From Candidatus Accumulibacter cognatus (lineage in GTDB: Bacteria; Pseudomonadota; Gammaproteobacteria; Burkholderiales; Rhodocyclaceae), in assembly GCA_013414765.1 (NCBI GenBank), contig CP058708.1, forward strand, positions 3,529,553-3,593,552: a DNA stretch of 64,000 bases, in the 5' to 3' direction. The notes below the pieces were generated by a model. That model searched no databases. It was not told the origin of the DNA and saw only the letters and a list, made by a program, of their open reading frames with translations. The position numbers were made by a program, and so were the translations under genes. Shown one piece after another: positions 19,669 to 28,063 of this stretch. How positions within the stretch are numbered: position 1 is the first letter of the stretch; each line of letters starts with the position of its first letter.

Positions 19669-22600
19669 AGATTTCCGACCTGTGCATCCGTCGCCCGGTC
19701 TTCGCGACGGTTCTCTCGCTGTCGATCCTGCTCGTCGGTCTGGTCTCCTATACCCGTCTGCCGGTGCGCGAATACCCGAAGATCGACGAACCGGTGGTGA
19801 CCGTCGATACCACCTACCGTGGCGCCTCTGCCGAGATCGTCGAGTCGCAGATCAGCAAGCCGCTCGAGGATTCGCTGGCCGGCATCGAAGGGGTCGACGT
19901 CATCACCTCGATCTCGCGTCAGGAGAACAGTCAGATTTCGGTGCGCTTCAAGCTTGAGCGCCATCCGGATTCGGCGGCGTCGGATGTCCGCGACCGCGTC
20001 TCGCGCGTGCGCAACAAGCTGCCGGCCGACATCGACGAGCCGGTCATCGCCAAGGTCGAGGCCGACGCCAATCCGATCATCTGGATCGCCTTCTCGTCAG
20101 ACCAGCACTCGGCACTCGAAGTCACCGACTTCGCCAATCGCATCGTCAAACCGCGCCTTCAGACACTGCCCGGCGCTGCCGACGTACGTGTCTTCGGCGA
20201 GCGCAAGTTCGCGATGCGCATCTGGCTGGATCGCGACCGCCTGGCGGCCTTCAACCTGATGCCACAGGATGTTGAGGATGCCTTGCGTCGGCAGAACGTC
20301 GAGGTGCCGGCCGGCCGCATCGAAAGCCGGAGCCGTGAGTTCTCGGTGGTTGCGCGCACCGATCTTGGCGAAGCGGCGCAGTTCGCTGAAATCATCGTCA
20401 AGCAGGCGACAGACGCCAGGGGCAGCTATCCGGTGCGCATCGCCGACCTCGGTCGCGTCGAGATCGGCGCCGCTTCCGAGCGCAGCAGCGTGCGTTTCAA
20501 GGGTCGGCCGGCGGTCGCCCTGGGGGTCATCAAGCAGGCCACCGCCAACCCGCTCGAACTGTCACGGGCGCTGCGCGGCGAACTGCCCAAAGTGATCGGC
20601 GAACTGCCGCCGGGAATGACCGCGAACATCGCCTACGATTCGTCGGTGTTCATCGACCGCTCGATCGACGCGGTCTTCAAGACCATCGGTGAAGCAATGC
20701 TGCTGGTGCTGCTGATCATTTTCATCTTTCTGCGCAACTTCCGGGCGACGCTGATTCCGCTGGTGACGATTCCGGTTTCTCTGATCGGCGCCTTTGCGCT
20801 GATGCTGGTGCTCGGCTTCACGATCAATACCCTGACCCTATTGGCGCTGGTGCTGGCGATCGGTCTGGTCGTCGATGACGCGATCGTCGTCCTGGAAAAC
20901 ATCTACCGCCACATGGAGGCGGGCATGCCGCGGCGCAAGGCGGCCTTTCAGGGAGCTCAGGAGATCGGTTTCGCGGTCGTCGCGATGACCATTACCCTCG
21001 CTGCGGTGTATGCGCCGGTCGCTTTCATGACCGGGCGGACAGGCAAACTGTTCGTCGAATTCGCGCTGACGCTGGCCGGGGCTGTTCTGGTTTCCGGTTT
21101 CGTCGCATTGACGCTGTCACCGATGATGTGCTCGCGGCTGCTCAAACACGAGGCCCGGCACGGCAAGGCCTACGTCGCCGTCGAAAACCTCCTGGAAGCG
21201 CTGACGCGGGCCTACCGCCGTGTGCTCACCGCGGCACTGGCGCAGCGCTGGCTGGTGATGCTGGCTTTCGTGCTGGTCGCGGGGGCGAACGTCTTTCTAC
21301 TCGGTGCGCTCAAGTCCGAACTGGCGCCGATCGAAGACCGTGGCATCATCATCGGCGTCTTTCTCGGGCCGGAAGGCGCGACGCTTGATTACACCGACAA
21401 GTATGCCCGGCAGATCGAGGACCTCTACGCGCATACCGCCGATGTCGAGCGCTACTTCGTTGTCGCCGGCAACCCGACTGTCAGCCAGGGTATCTCCTTT
21501 GTCGGTCTCACCGATTGGCAGGAGCGCAAGCGCAACTCGGTGGCGGTGGTCAAGGAACTGTTCCCAAAGTTCTCGGGAATTCCCGGCGTGCTGGCATTTC
21601 CGGTTTTGCCGCCGTCGCTCGGCCAGAGCCCGCGTGAGCGGCCGATCAATTTCGTCATCGTCACCTCGGCGTCGTACGTCGAACTCGACAAGATCACTGC
21701 CAGGCTCCTCGACGAGGTGGCGAAGAACCCGGGCTTGACCAATGTCGATACCGATCTCAAGCTGAACAAGCCCGAACTGTCGGTGATCGTCAATCGTGAC
21801 AAGTCGATGGATACCGGGGTGCAGATCGAAACCGTCGGGCGGACGCTCGAAACCATGCTAGGTGGTCGCCAGGTCACCCGTTTCAAGCGGGAGGGCGAGC
21901 AATACGACGTGATCGTTCAGGTCGCCAACGCCGACCGTGCGACGCCTTCCGACATCGGCGACCTCTTCGTTCGCGCCAGGGATGGCAGCATGATCCCGCT
22001 GGCCAACCTGCTCAGCGTCGACGAAACGGTCAGCCCGCGCGAACTCAACCATTTCGGGCAGCGCCGCGCGGTCACCCTGACCGCCAACCTGACCCCAGGC
22101 TACGCCATGGGCGAAGCACTGCGGTTTCTCGACAGCACCGCCGGGCTCCTCCTGCCAGCCGGTTATGCCATCGACTATGCGGGCCAGTCGCGCGAGTTCA
22201 AGCTCTCGTCATCGTCGCTGGCGCTGACCTTCCTGCTCGCGCTGGCGTTCATCTACCTGGTGCTCGCCGCCCAGTTCGAGAGTTTCCGCGACCCGTTCAT
22301 CATCATGCTGACGGTGCCGCTGTCGATGACCGGCGCATTGCTGGCGCTGCTTCTGAGCGGCGGGACGCTCAATGTGTACAGCCAGATCGGACTGGTCACG
22401 CTGGTGGGCCTGATTACCAAGCACGGCATCCTGATCGTCGAGTTCGCCAATCAGTTGCAGGCGCAGGGGCGCGGGGTCCGGCAGGCGGTGATCGAGGCTT
22501 CCGAACTGCGCCTGCGACCGATCCTGATGACCACCGGCGCGATGGTGCTGGGCGCGATTCCGCTGGCGATCGGCAGCGGTGCCGGCGCCGAAAGCCGCCA

Positions 22601-22742
22601 GCAGATCGGCTGGGTCATCGTCGGCGGGCTGCTGCTCGGTACCTTCCTGACGCTGTTCGTCGTGCCGACGGTGTATACGCTGCTGGCCAGACGCCAGGCC
22701 GGGGCGCACGCGGTGAGCAGGGCGGCTGGTGAGCTGGGCTGA
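19665..22742 (+). CDS. RND (HAE-1 type) multidrug efflux permease
   Basis: Inner-membrane proton-driven pump, 1025 residues. It has the typical duplicated layout: TM1 near residue 12, a large periplasmic loop, TM2-6 (about 335-530), a second loop, and TM8-12 (about 855-1010). The proton-relay aspartates are visible in TM4 'LAIGLVVDDAIVVLENIYRH'. It resembles MexI/VexH-like members more than AcrB, which has extra loop length. Substrates cannot be inferred from sequence. It overlaps its adaptor by four bases, and no local TetR or two-component regulator is present. Confidence 0.93.
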   Translation: MKISDLCIRRPVFATVLSLSILLVGLVSYTRLPVREYPKIDEPVVTVDTTYRGASAEIVESQISKPLEDSLAGIEGVDVITSISRQENSQISVRFKLERHPDSAASDVRDRVSRVRNKLPADIDEPVIAKVEADANPIIWIAFSSDQHSALEVTDFANRIVKPRLQTLPGAADVRVFGERKFAMRIWLDRDRLAAFNLMPQDVEDALRRQNVEVPAGRIESRSREFSVVARTDLGEAAQFAEIIVKQATDARGSYPVRIADLGRVEIGAASERSSVRFKGRPAVALGVIKQATANPLELSRALRGELPKVIGELPPGMTANIAYDSSVFIDRSIDAVFKTIGEAMLLVLLIIFIFLRNFRATLIPLVTIPVSLIGAFALMLVLGFTINTLTLLALVLAIGLVVDDAIVVLENIYRHMEAGMPRRKAAFQGAQEIGFAVVAMTITLAAVYAPVAFMTGRTGKLFVEFALTLAGAVLVSGFVALTLSPMMCSRLLKHEARHGKAYVAVENLLEALTRAYRRVLTAALAQRWLVMLAFVLVAGANVFLLGALKSELAPIEDRGIIIGVFLGPEGATLDYTDKYARQIEDLYAHTADVERYFVVAGNPTVSQGISFVGLTDWQERKRNSVAVVKELFPKFSGIPGVLAFPVLPPSLGQSPRERPINFVIVTSASYVELDKITARLLDEVAKNPGLTNVDTDLKLNKPELSVIVNRDKSMDTGVQIETVGRTLETMLGGRQVTRFKREGEQYDVIVQVANADRATPSDIGDLFVRARDGSMIPLANLLSVDETVSPRELNHFGQRRAVTLTANLTPGYAMGEALRFLDSTAGLLLPAGYAIDYAGQSREFKLSSSSLALTFLLALAFIYLVLAAQFESFRDPFIIMLTVPLSMTGALLALLLSGGTLNVYSQIGLVTLVGLITKHGILIVEFANQLQAQGRGVRQAVIEASELRLRPILMTTGAMVLGAIPLAIGSGAGAESRQQIGWVIVGGLLLGTFLTLFVVPTVYTLLARRQAGAHAVSRAAGELG

Positions 22743-22892
22743 ATGGCAGCTTTCCGGCATTCTCCCTTATGGCGGTAAGTGTCGATTAATTTTACAGTTT
22801 GAACCAAAGGAAACCGGCCAGAATGCTTCGTGACCGCCGAAATGACTATTTTCATCATTAATTTTAATAACTTAATAAATTATTGGCGTGAT

Positions 22893-22909
22893 CTGGCACG
22901 GCTCTTGCT
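22893..22909 (+). promoter_or_regulatory. Sigma54 (-24/-12) promoter for the VWA PEP-CTERM gene
   Basis: CTGGCACGGCTCTTGCT fits the RpoN consensus TGGCACG-N4-TTGCW without mismatch, with ten bases between the GG and GC pairs. It lies in an AT-rich upstream region, and the predicted start near 22920 leaves a leader of about 58 bases before the ATG. PrsR, encoded at 58.9 kb, is an NtrC-type activator of this sigma factor. Confidence 0.85.
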
Positions 22910-22925
22910 CCGTGTTCTGCAGGTG

Positions 22926-22968
22926 CCTTTGAGTCCTCCAGGACAGGCCCTTCAACCTTTCTCAAAGG
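22926..22968 (+). promoter_or_regulatory. Leader stem that could cover the ribosome-binding site
   Basis: CCTTTGAG (22926-22933) is perfectly complementary to CTCAAAGG (22961-22968), which overlaps the Shine-Dalgarno AAAGGAG (22964-22970) of the next gene. If transcription begins near 22920 the stem could form in the mRNA and mask the ribosome site. Structure is inferred from complementarity only. Confidence 0.4.
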
Positions 22969-22977
22969 AGATATCAA

Positions 22978-24054
22978 ATGCAATTTACTTCGGTTCTTCC
23001 AGCCCTTAAAAGAGCCGGCGCCGCTGCAGTCGGTGCCCTGGGAATCCTGGCCTCCGGCGCCGTTTACGCCGATTCGATTGCGCCCACCAGCTTCAGCGCC
23101 AGCCTTGGCGTCGGCGAGTCGGTGACCATCACCAAGACCGTCACCGTCACCGCAGCGCCACCGACGGATGCCCTGATCGACGTGATGTTCGTTTTCGATA
23201 CCACCGGCAGCATGGGTAGCGCGATTGCCGGCGCGAAAACGATGGCGGGGGGGCTGCTCGCCAGCCTCGGTTCATTCGGCAGCGTCGCGAGTGGAGTCGC
23301 TTTTTACAATGACCCTGGCGCAGGTACAGTGAAGGCCCCGGTCGACACGACTGCCGCGACCACCGTGGCCGCCATTACCGGACTGGGCGCCAGTGGCGGC
23401 GGTGATTACGCCGAACTGGGTTACGACGGCATCAGCGCTGCGGCGGCTGGCGGTGGATGGCGTGCCGGTTCGAACCGCTTCATCATCGCGCTCGGTGATG
23501 CCGGCTTCAAGGCGGGCGCCGCTACTCTTGCCAGCACGTTGGCGGCAGTTGGCGGCATCAGTGCCGATGTGATCGGTATCGACTTCTGCTCTTCATCCGG
23601 CACCTGCGCCTTGGCTCCGACCTTCGCCAGCAGCATCACCGGCCTCGGCGGCTCGGTCTTTGCTTCTTCGACCACACCAGACGCGATCGCCGCGGCGATC
23701 ACCGCCGGCATTACCGCCAGCTTCGCCACCTACAGCAAGGTGACGGTCGATGATCTCGGCGGCGGGCTGCCCGAGATCGCGGTCTCCACCGTCTGCACGG
23801 GCGCCGACATCGGTTCCTGCTCAGGTGCCGACGCGGTCGGTTCGTACGACCGTTCGGTTGACCGCGTGTTTACCTTCGACTATACCTTCACACGTGTGGC
23901 CGCTGGCGACAAGGACTTCGTCACCTTCGCACTGGTCGACGACAAGATCGTGGCCCGCGAACTTGACAGCTTCAAGACTCCCGAGCCGGCCACACTGGTC
24001 CTGATGGGCATGGGCCTGCTTGGCCTGGGGGCAGCGCGCCGTCGTTCAGTCTAA
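22978..24054 (+). CDS. VWA-domain protein with PEP-CTERM sorting signal
   Basis: Exported surface or matrix protein of the PEP-CTERM class, processed by an exosortase. The 358-residue product has an N-terminal signal peptide (cleavage near 'AVYADS', about residue 32), then a von Willebrand A domain with metal-site motif 'DTTGSMG' (about 76-82). The C-terminal tripartite signal is 'PEPATLVLMGMGLLGLGAA' followed by RRRS. The body is Ala/Gly/Ser/Thr-rich with few cysteines. A sigma54 promoter and strong ribosome site precede it. The system's regulators (prsK/prsR) are at 57-60 kb; the exosortase itself is not in the window. VWA domains usually mediate adhesion, so a role in biofilm or floc matrix is plausible but inferred. 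Confidence 0.92.
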   Translation: MQFTSVLPALKRAGAAAVGALGILASGAVYADSIAPTSFSASLGVGESVTITKTVTVTAAPPTDALIDVMFVFDTTGSMGSAIAGAKTMAGGLLASLGSFGSVASGVAFYNDPGAGTVKAPVDTTAATTVAAITGLGASGGGDYAELGYDGISAAAAGGGWRAGSNRFIIALGDAGFKAGAATLASTLAAVGGISADVIGIDFCSSSGTCALAPTFASSITGLGGSVFASSTTPDAIAAAITAGITASFATYSKVTVDDLGGGLPEIAVSTVCTGADIGSCSGADAVGSYDRSVDRVFTFDYTFTRVAAGDKDFVTFALVDDKIVARELDSFKTPEPATLVLMGMGLLGLGAARRRSV

Positions 24055-24059
24055 GTTTT

Positions 24060-24126
24060 ACTTTTACCCCGACCCCTCTCCAGCGAGTGGAGAGGGGAGA
24101 TTCGTGAGTCGCCGACGCGACTTGCA
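24060..24126. repeat. Dispersed palindromic repeat, copy 2 (module Q only)
   Basis: Begins about six bases after the VWA gene stop. It contains CCCCTCTCC-agcgagt-GGAGAGGGG followed by GATTCGTGAGTCGC and GACGCGACTT, shared with copies at 32.8 and 40.1 kb. The palindrome P is absent here. Confidence 0.75.
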
Positions 24127-24150
24127 GATTGGACGAATCGGTAGGGCAAA

Positions 24151-24172
24151 AAAGCGGCCTGCGGGCCGCTTT
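24151..24172. terminator. Bidirectional Rho-independent terminator
   Basis: AAAGCGGCC-TGCG-GGCCGCTTT forms a 9-bp stem with flanking A- and T-tracts. It lies between the convergent VWA and TPR genes and can serve both. Confidence 0.85.
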
Positions 24173-24212
24173 TCTTTTGTGGAGCAGCCACCACACTGGC
24201 CGCCCGCCCTCG

Positions 24213-25520
24213 CTACTTCGCCGAGAGTTGCTGCAGGCGTTGTCTGGCGTCGGCCGCTTGGTTGAAATTCGGGTCGAGTTCGAGTGCTTTCTGCAGCGCG
24301 GCGACCGCTTCCTTCTTCTTGCCCTGTTCGGCATAGACCACCCCGAGGTGGTAGCGGAAACCGGCCTTCTTGGGGTTGGCGGCAACCGCCTTCTCGATCG
24401 CCTGCGCGGCGGGGCCGAGTTCACCGCGGGCCCGGTGGACCCAGCCAAGCGTGTCCTGGATCGTCGTCACTTTGGGCGCCAGTTCAACCGCCTTCCTGGC
24501 CCAAACCAGCGCATCGTCGAGACGCTCCTTGCGCACCGCGGCCATGAAGGCGAGATTGTTGTACGCGCCATACATCATCGGATCGTTCTGAACGGCCTCG
24601 AGATAGGCCTGTTCGGCTTCGGCCCAGCGCTGCTGACCTTCGAGCACGGTCCCGAGTTTGAAGAAGGCCAGCGCCGGGTTTTTGGTCACCTTGGTAGCAG
24701 AGCGATAGGTGTTGGCTGCCTGGTCGAGGTTTCCCTTGGCCAGATACAGATCACCCAGATCGATGTAGGCAGGGAAAAAATCCGGCGCCATGGCGATGAT
24801 CTTCTGCTGTGCGGCCATAGCCAGATCGAATTTGCCCTGTGACGCCAGGAAGCGGGCGAGGGCGTGCGCGAACTTCGGGTCGGCAGGCGCGAGCCTGACC
24901 GCCTGCTCATACTCGGCGAGTGCCGCATCCGGGTGGCCTTGCGCCGCCAGCGTCGCGGCCAGACCCGCATGTGCCTGCGGATTGCCGGCGTCGAGCGCGA
25001 TGGCCGCACGGTAAGCGTCTTCTGCCGGTTTTGCCTTCTTGAGGCCGAGCAGATAGTTCTCGGCGAGGTTGAGCTGCGCATCCACCGAGCGTGGGTCGAG
25101 CGCGACTGCTTTCTTGAAAGTGGCTTCGGCATCGACGAAGCGCCCTTGCTGAAACTGGTAGCGGCCCCAGGTGCGCTGCGTCAGCGCGCCGTTCGGATCG
25201 GCCGTCAGCGCCTGCTTCAGCCAGTGTTCGACGCGGGCGGGCTTGTTTTGCCGGGCGGCGACTTCCGCCAGACCGATGTAGGCTGCTGACAGCTTGGGAT
25301 CGACCCGGGCCGCTTCCGTGAATGCGGCCTCGGCGGCCACCAGTTCGCCAGCGTTCAATGCCTTCAAGCCGGCGTCCACCTTGCTTTGTGCGGGAGACGC
25401 GCCGGGGGGCTGCCCCCGCGGGGAATCCTGCGACGGAATGGGTGCTGCCGCCGTCGAGAATGGTTCTGCCGCCAACAGGGCAGCGATCAGTCCGGCGACG
25501 ATCGATGGTCGATGAATCAT
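24213..25520 (-). CDS. Periplasmic TPR-repeat protein
   Basis: From ATG 25520 the product has 435 residues: a signal peptide ('IVAGLIAALLAAEPFSTAAA', cleavage about residue 26), a Pro/Ser linker, then roughly ten tetratricopeptide repeats filling the rest (for example 'AYIGLAEVAARQNKPARVEH', 'AYNNLAFMAAVRKERLDDAL'). No enzymatic domain is seen. TPR proteins of this shape act as periplasmic scaffolds. It converges with the VWA PEP-CTERM gene and could belong to the same surface system, but nothing proves it. An upstream in-frame extension lacks a ribosome site. Confidence 0.85.
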   Translation of the reverse strand: MIHRPSIVAGLIAALLAAEPFSTAAAPIPSQDSPRGQPPGASPAQSKVDAGLKALNAGELVAAEAAFTEAARVDPKLSAAYIGLAEVAARQNKPARVEHWLKQALTADPNGALTQRTWGRYQFQQGRFVDAEATFKKAVALDPRSVDAQLNLAENYLLGLKKAKPAEDAYRAAIALDAGNPQAHAGLAATLAAQGHPDAALAEYEQAVRLAPADPKFAHALARFLASQGKFDLAMAAQQKIIAMAPDFFPAYIDLGDLYLAKGNLDQAANTYRSATKVTKNPALAFFKLGTVLEGQQRWAEAEQAYLEAVQNDPMMYGAYNNLAFMAAVRKERLDDALVWARKAVELAPKVTTIQDTLGWVHRARGELGPAAQAIEKAVAANPKKAGFRYHLGVVYAEQGKKKEAVAALQKALELDPNFNQAADARQRLQQLSAK

Positions 25521-25929
25521 GGGAGTGATGCCCTCCAGGAACGTGGATTGAGTCGGTCGGCCGCCACCCGCGGTTTGGGCATGCGCGTGCACCATGGCCG
25601 CAGCCAGTTTTTGGCCAGTATCGTCACCGTCCAGACGGCGCCGACCGATGCAGGGGGCAGGCTGAGGAGGATCGGGAATCCAACGGGACTGCCGAAAGTA
25701 TCGGCAGCCCGGTCGGGCCTGTCAACTGGCTTGACAAGGCCGGCGTCGCCTTAACTGCCACGAGGAGTACATCGTCTTCGTCGAGAGCGCACGTCGCCTG
25801 GCGACAGCGTTCTGGCAATCTCATTGACATCCCGACCGCCGCGGCCGGTTTTCATTCCCCGCGCACGCGCGTATCCTCTCGCGCCATACCATCGTCGATG
25901 GCGCGACGGTAGCCGACCTGGGGGGATTC
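25521..25929. other. Non-coding divergent region
   Basis: About 410 bases between the leftward TPR gene and the rightward DUF6394 gene. Only short shadow frames are present. It must contain promoters for both sides, but I see no clear -35/-10 pair, operator or repeat. Confidence 0.4.
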
Positions 25930-26313
25930 ATGAATCTCGAGAAAGTGGTTTTCGGTTTCTTCATCGTTCTGGCCGCAACGCTGAACTTCGGTTTCTTCAT
26001 CGGCGACATCGATCAACCCAATCACCATCATATCTACGAGCTGTTCGCCGCTATCGCCGTCAACCTGGTGGCCACGGTCCTGAAATTCGGTGATCGCACA
26101 CAGATCGGTGCGGTGCACCTGTCGACCAGCCTGGTTGCCGACCTGCAACTGGTGGCGGCGGCCTGCGTCTGGGGCGTCGCGGCGCATGTCACCGGCGAAG
26201 GCATGTCGCCGGATGTCACCATCAGTGTGGTTTCGTTGAGCGGCGGCGCGCTCTTTGCCAACATCGTCTCGGTGATCCTGCTGATCGCCGAAACCGTGAT
26301 GCTGCGGCGTTGA
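25930..26313 (+). CDS. DUF6394 family small membrane protein
   Basis: A 127-residue inner-membrane protein with about four hydrophobic segments ('VVFGFFIVLAATLNFGFFIG', 'LFAAIAVNLVATVLKFG', 'LVADLQLVAAACVWGVA', 'LFANIVSVILLIAETVML'). Conserved-looking features are 'GDIDQPNHHHIYELFAAI' and 'KFGDRTQIGAV'. The function is unknown. It ends 13 bases before a potassium-channel gene, a pairing I recall for this family, which suggests an accessory subunit of the channel. Assignment to DUF6394 is from memory of the sequence pattern. Confidence 0.8.
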   Translation: MNLEKVVFGFFIVLAATLNFGFFIGDIDQPNHHHIYELFAAIAVNLVATVLKFGDRTQIGAVHLSTSLVADLQLVAAACVWGVAAHVTGEGMSPDVTISVVSLSGGALFANIVSVILLIAETVMLRR

Positions 26314-26326
26314 ACGGCATTCCACG

Positions 26327-28057
26327 ATGAACGCCAGCGTCTTTTTCATCGCCCTGCGGCGGATGCGGGCGCCACTGATCGTGCTGATCGTCATCTATGC
26401 GCTGTCGACGCTCGGCCTGACGCTGATTCCCGGCATCGACGCAGAAGGGCGGCCAGCGCCACCGATGAGCTTCTTTCACGCTTTCTACTTCGTCAGCTAC
26501 ACCGCCAGCACGATCGGCTTCGGCGAACTGCCCGGCGCGTTTTCCGAAGCGCAGCGGATGTGGGTGACGGTGGTGATCTTCCTCTCGGTGATTGGCTGGT
26601 CGTACTCGATCATCAGCCTGCTGGCGCTGGTCCAGGACCGGGGCTTGCAGCAGGTGTTGCTGACTGGTCGATTCGTTCGCCGGGTCAGGCAGCTTGGCGA
26701 ACCCTTCTACATCCTCTGTGGCTGCGGCGAGACCGGCCTGCTGATTGCTCGCGCGCTCGACCGCGACGGCATCCGGGTAGTGACCATCGAACGCAATGAG
26801 GGGCGCATCCAGGAACTCGAAATCGAAGACTTCTCTGCCGACGTTCTTGCTCTCTGCGGCGATGCGGCGCAGCCGCAACACTTGCTGATGGCCGGCCTCA
26901 AGCACCGCAGTTGTCGCGGCGTGCTGGCGATCACCGACGACGACGCGGCGAATCTTTCCGTGGCGATAGCCAGTCGGCTGATGAATCCGAGCCTGATGGT
27001 CATCGCGCGCGTCGCGAGCCCGTCGATCGAGGCCAACATGATGTCGTTCGGAACGCATTACGTGGTCAATCACTTCGAGAAATTCGCCGACTATCTGGCG
27101 CAGGCGATCCATTCTCCGAACTGGTACCGTCTCGTTGATCTGCTGACCGGCCTGCCGGGTCAAGAACTCCCTGAACGACACGATCCTCCAGCCGGCGACT
27201 GGGTGATCTGCGGTTATGGTCGTTTCGGGCAGGCGGTGGTTCGCAATCTGGAGCGGCAGGGGGTGAGCCTGACGGTGATCGACCCCGATCCGAACCTGTC
27301 GAGCAGCGTCCATCACATCGTGGGTCAGGGTACCGAGGCCGAACCCCTGCGCCGGGCAGGGATCGAAACGGCGGTCGGAATCGTCGCCGGCAGCGACCAC
27401 GATACCAACAACCTGTCGATCGCGATGACCGCCAAGGAGCTCAACCCGGACCTGTTCGTCGTCCTGCGCCAGAACCGGATAGCCAATCAGGTGCTGTTCG
27501 ACGCTTACGATGCTGATTTCACGATGGTGCCGTCGAAGATCGTCGCGCGCGAATGCCTGGCGCTGATCACCTCGCCCCTGCTGAGCCGTTTCTTCGGCCT
27601 GCTTCGCGGTTGGCCGGATACACGTGCGGAGGCACTCGCCGGGCAACTCGAAGCGCTTTGTGGCCGGCGCGTGCCGCTGGTCTGGGGAGTCAGGCTGAAT
27701 GCCGCCGAGGCGCCGGCGGTGCATCAGTGGCTGATGATGGAGCAGAAGCCGATGGCGCTTGGCCGCTTGCGCCACGATCCGGCGGCGCGTACCAAGACAC
27801 TGCCGCTGATGCCCTTGCTGCTGCTGCGCGACGGTCGTGACCATCAGCAACCCGCAGACGAAATGCTTCTGCAACCCGGCGACCAATTGCTTTTTGCCGG
27901 GACGCGCGCAGCCAAAATGGCGCAGAACCTCGTTCTCGACAATCGTAATGTCCTTGACTACGTCCTGACTGGTCAGGATGCACAGGGCTGGTTATGGAGT
28001 TTGCTGAGCCGATCCGGTCCAGTCGGTGATGTCGGCATGCAAGTGCGGAGGAAATAG
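26327..28057 (+). CDS. Ion channel with two RCK/TrkA-N domains (potassium channel family)
   Basis: A 576-residue protein. An N-terminal two-helix pore module (TM about 16-36 and 80-105) encloses the filter-like 'TIGFGEL' (T62-L68), related to TVGYGD. Two regulatory RCK (TrkA-N/TrkA-C) units follow, with NAD-binding glycines in 'YILCGCGETG' (about 126) and 'WVICGYGRFG' (about 288). The layout fits Kch-like gated potassium channels. The filter TIGFGE departs from the canonical TVGYGD, so selectivity is uncertain. It pairs with the DUF6394 gene just upstream, and the methyltransferase-OGT gene follows after six bases. Confidence 0.9.
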   Translation: MNASVFFIALRRMRAPLIVLIVIYALSTLGLTLIPGIDAEGRPAPPMSFFHAFYFVSYTASTIGFGELPGAFSEAQRMWVTVVIFLSVIGWSYSIISLLALVQDRGLQQVLLTGRFVRRVRQLGEPFYILCGCGETGLLIARALDRDGIRVVTIERNEGRIQELEIEDFSADVLALCGDAAQPQHLLMAGLKHRSCRGVLAITDDDAANLSVAIASRLMNPSLMVIARVASPSIEANMMSFGTHYVVNHFEKFADYLAQAIHSPNWYRLVDLLTGLPGQELPERHDPPAGDWVICGYGRFGQAVVRNLERQGVSLTVIDPDPNLSSSVHHIVGQGTEAEPLRRAGIETAVGIVAGSDHDTNNLSIAMTAKELNPDLFVVLRQNRIANQVLFDAYDADFTMVPSKIVARECLALITSPLLSRFFGLLRGWPDTRAEALAGQLEALCGRRVPLVWGVRLNAAEAPAVHQWLMMEQKPMALGRLRHDPAARTKTLPLMPLLLLRDGRDHQQPADEMLLQPGDQLLFAGTRAAKMAQNLVLDNRNVLDYVLTGQDAQGWLWSLLSRSGPVGDVGMQVRRK

Positions 28058-28063
28058 AGAAAG

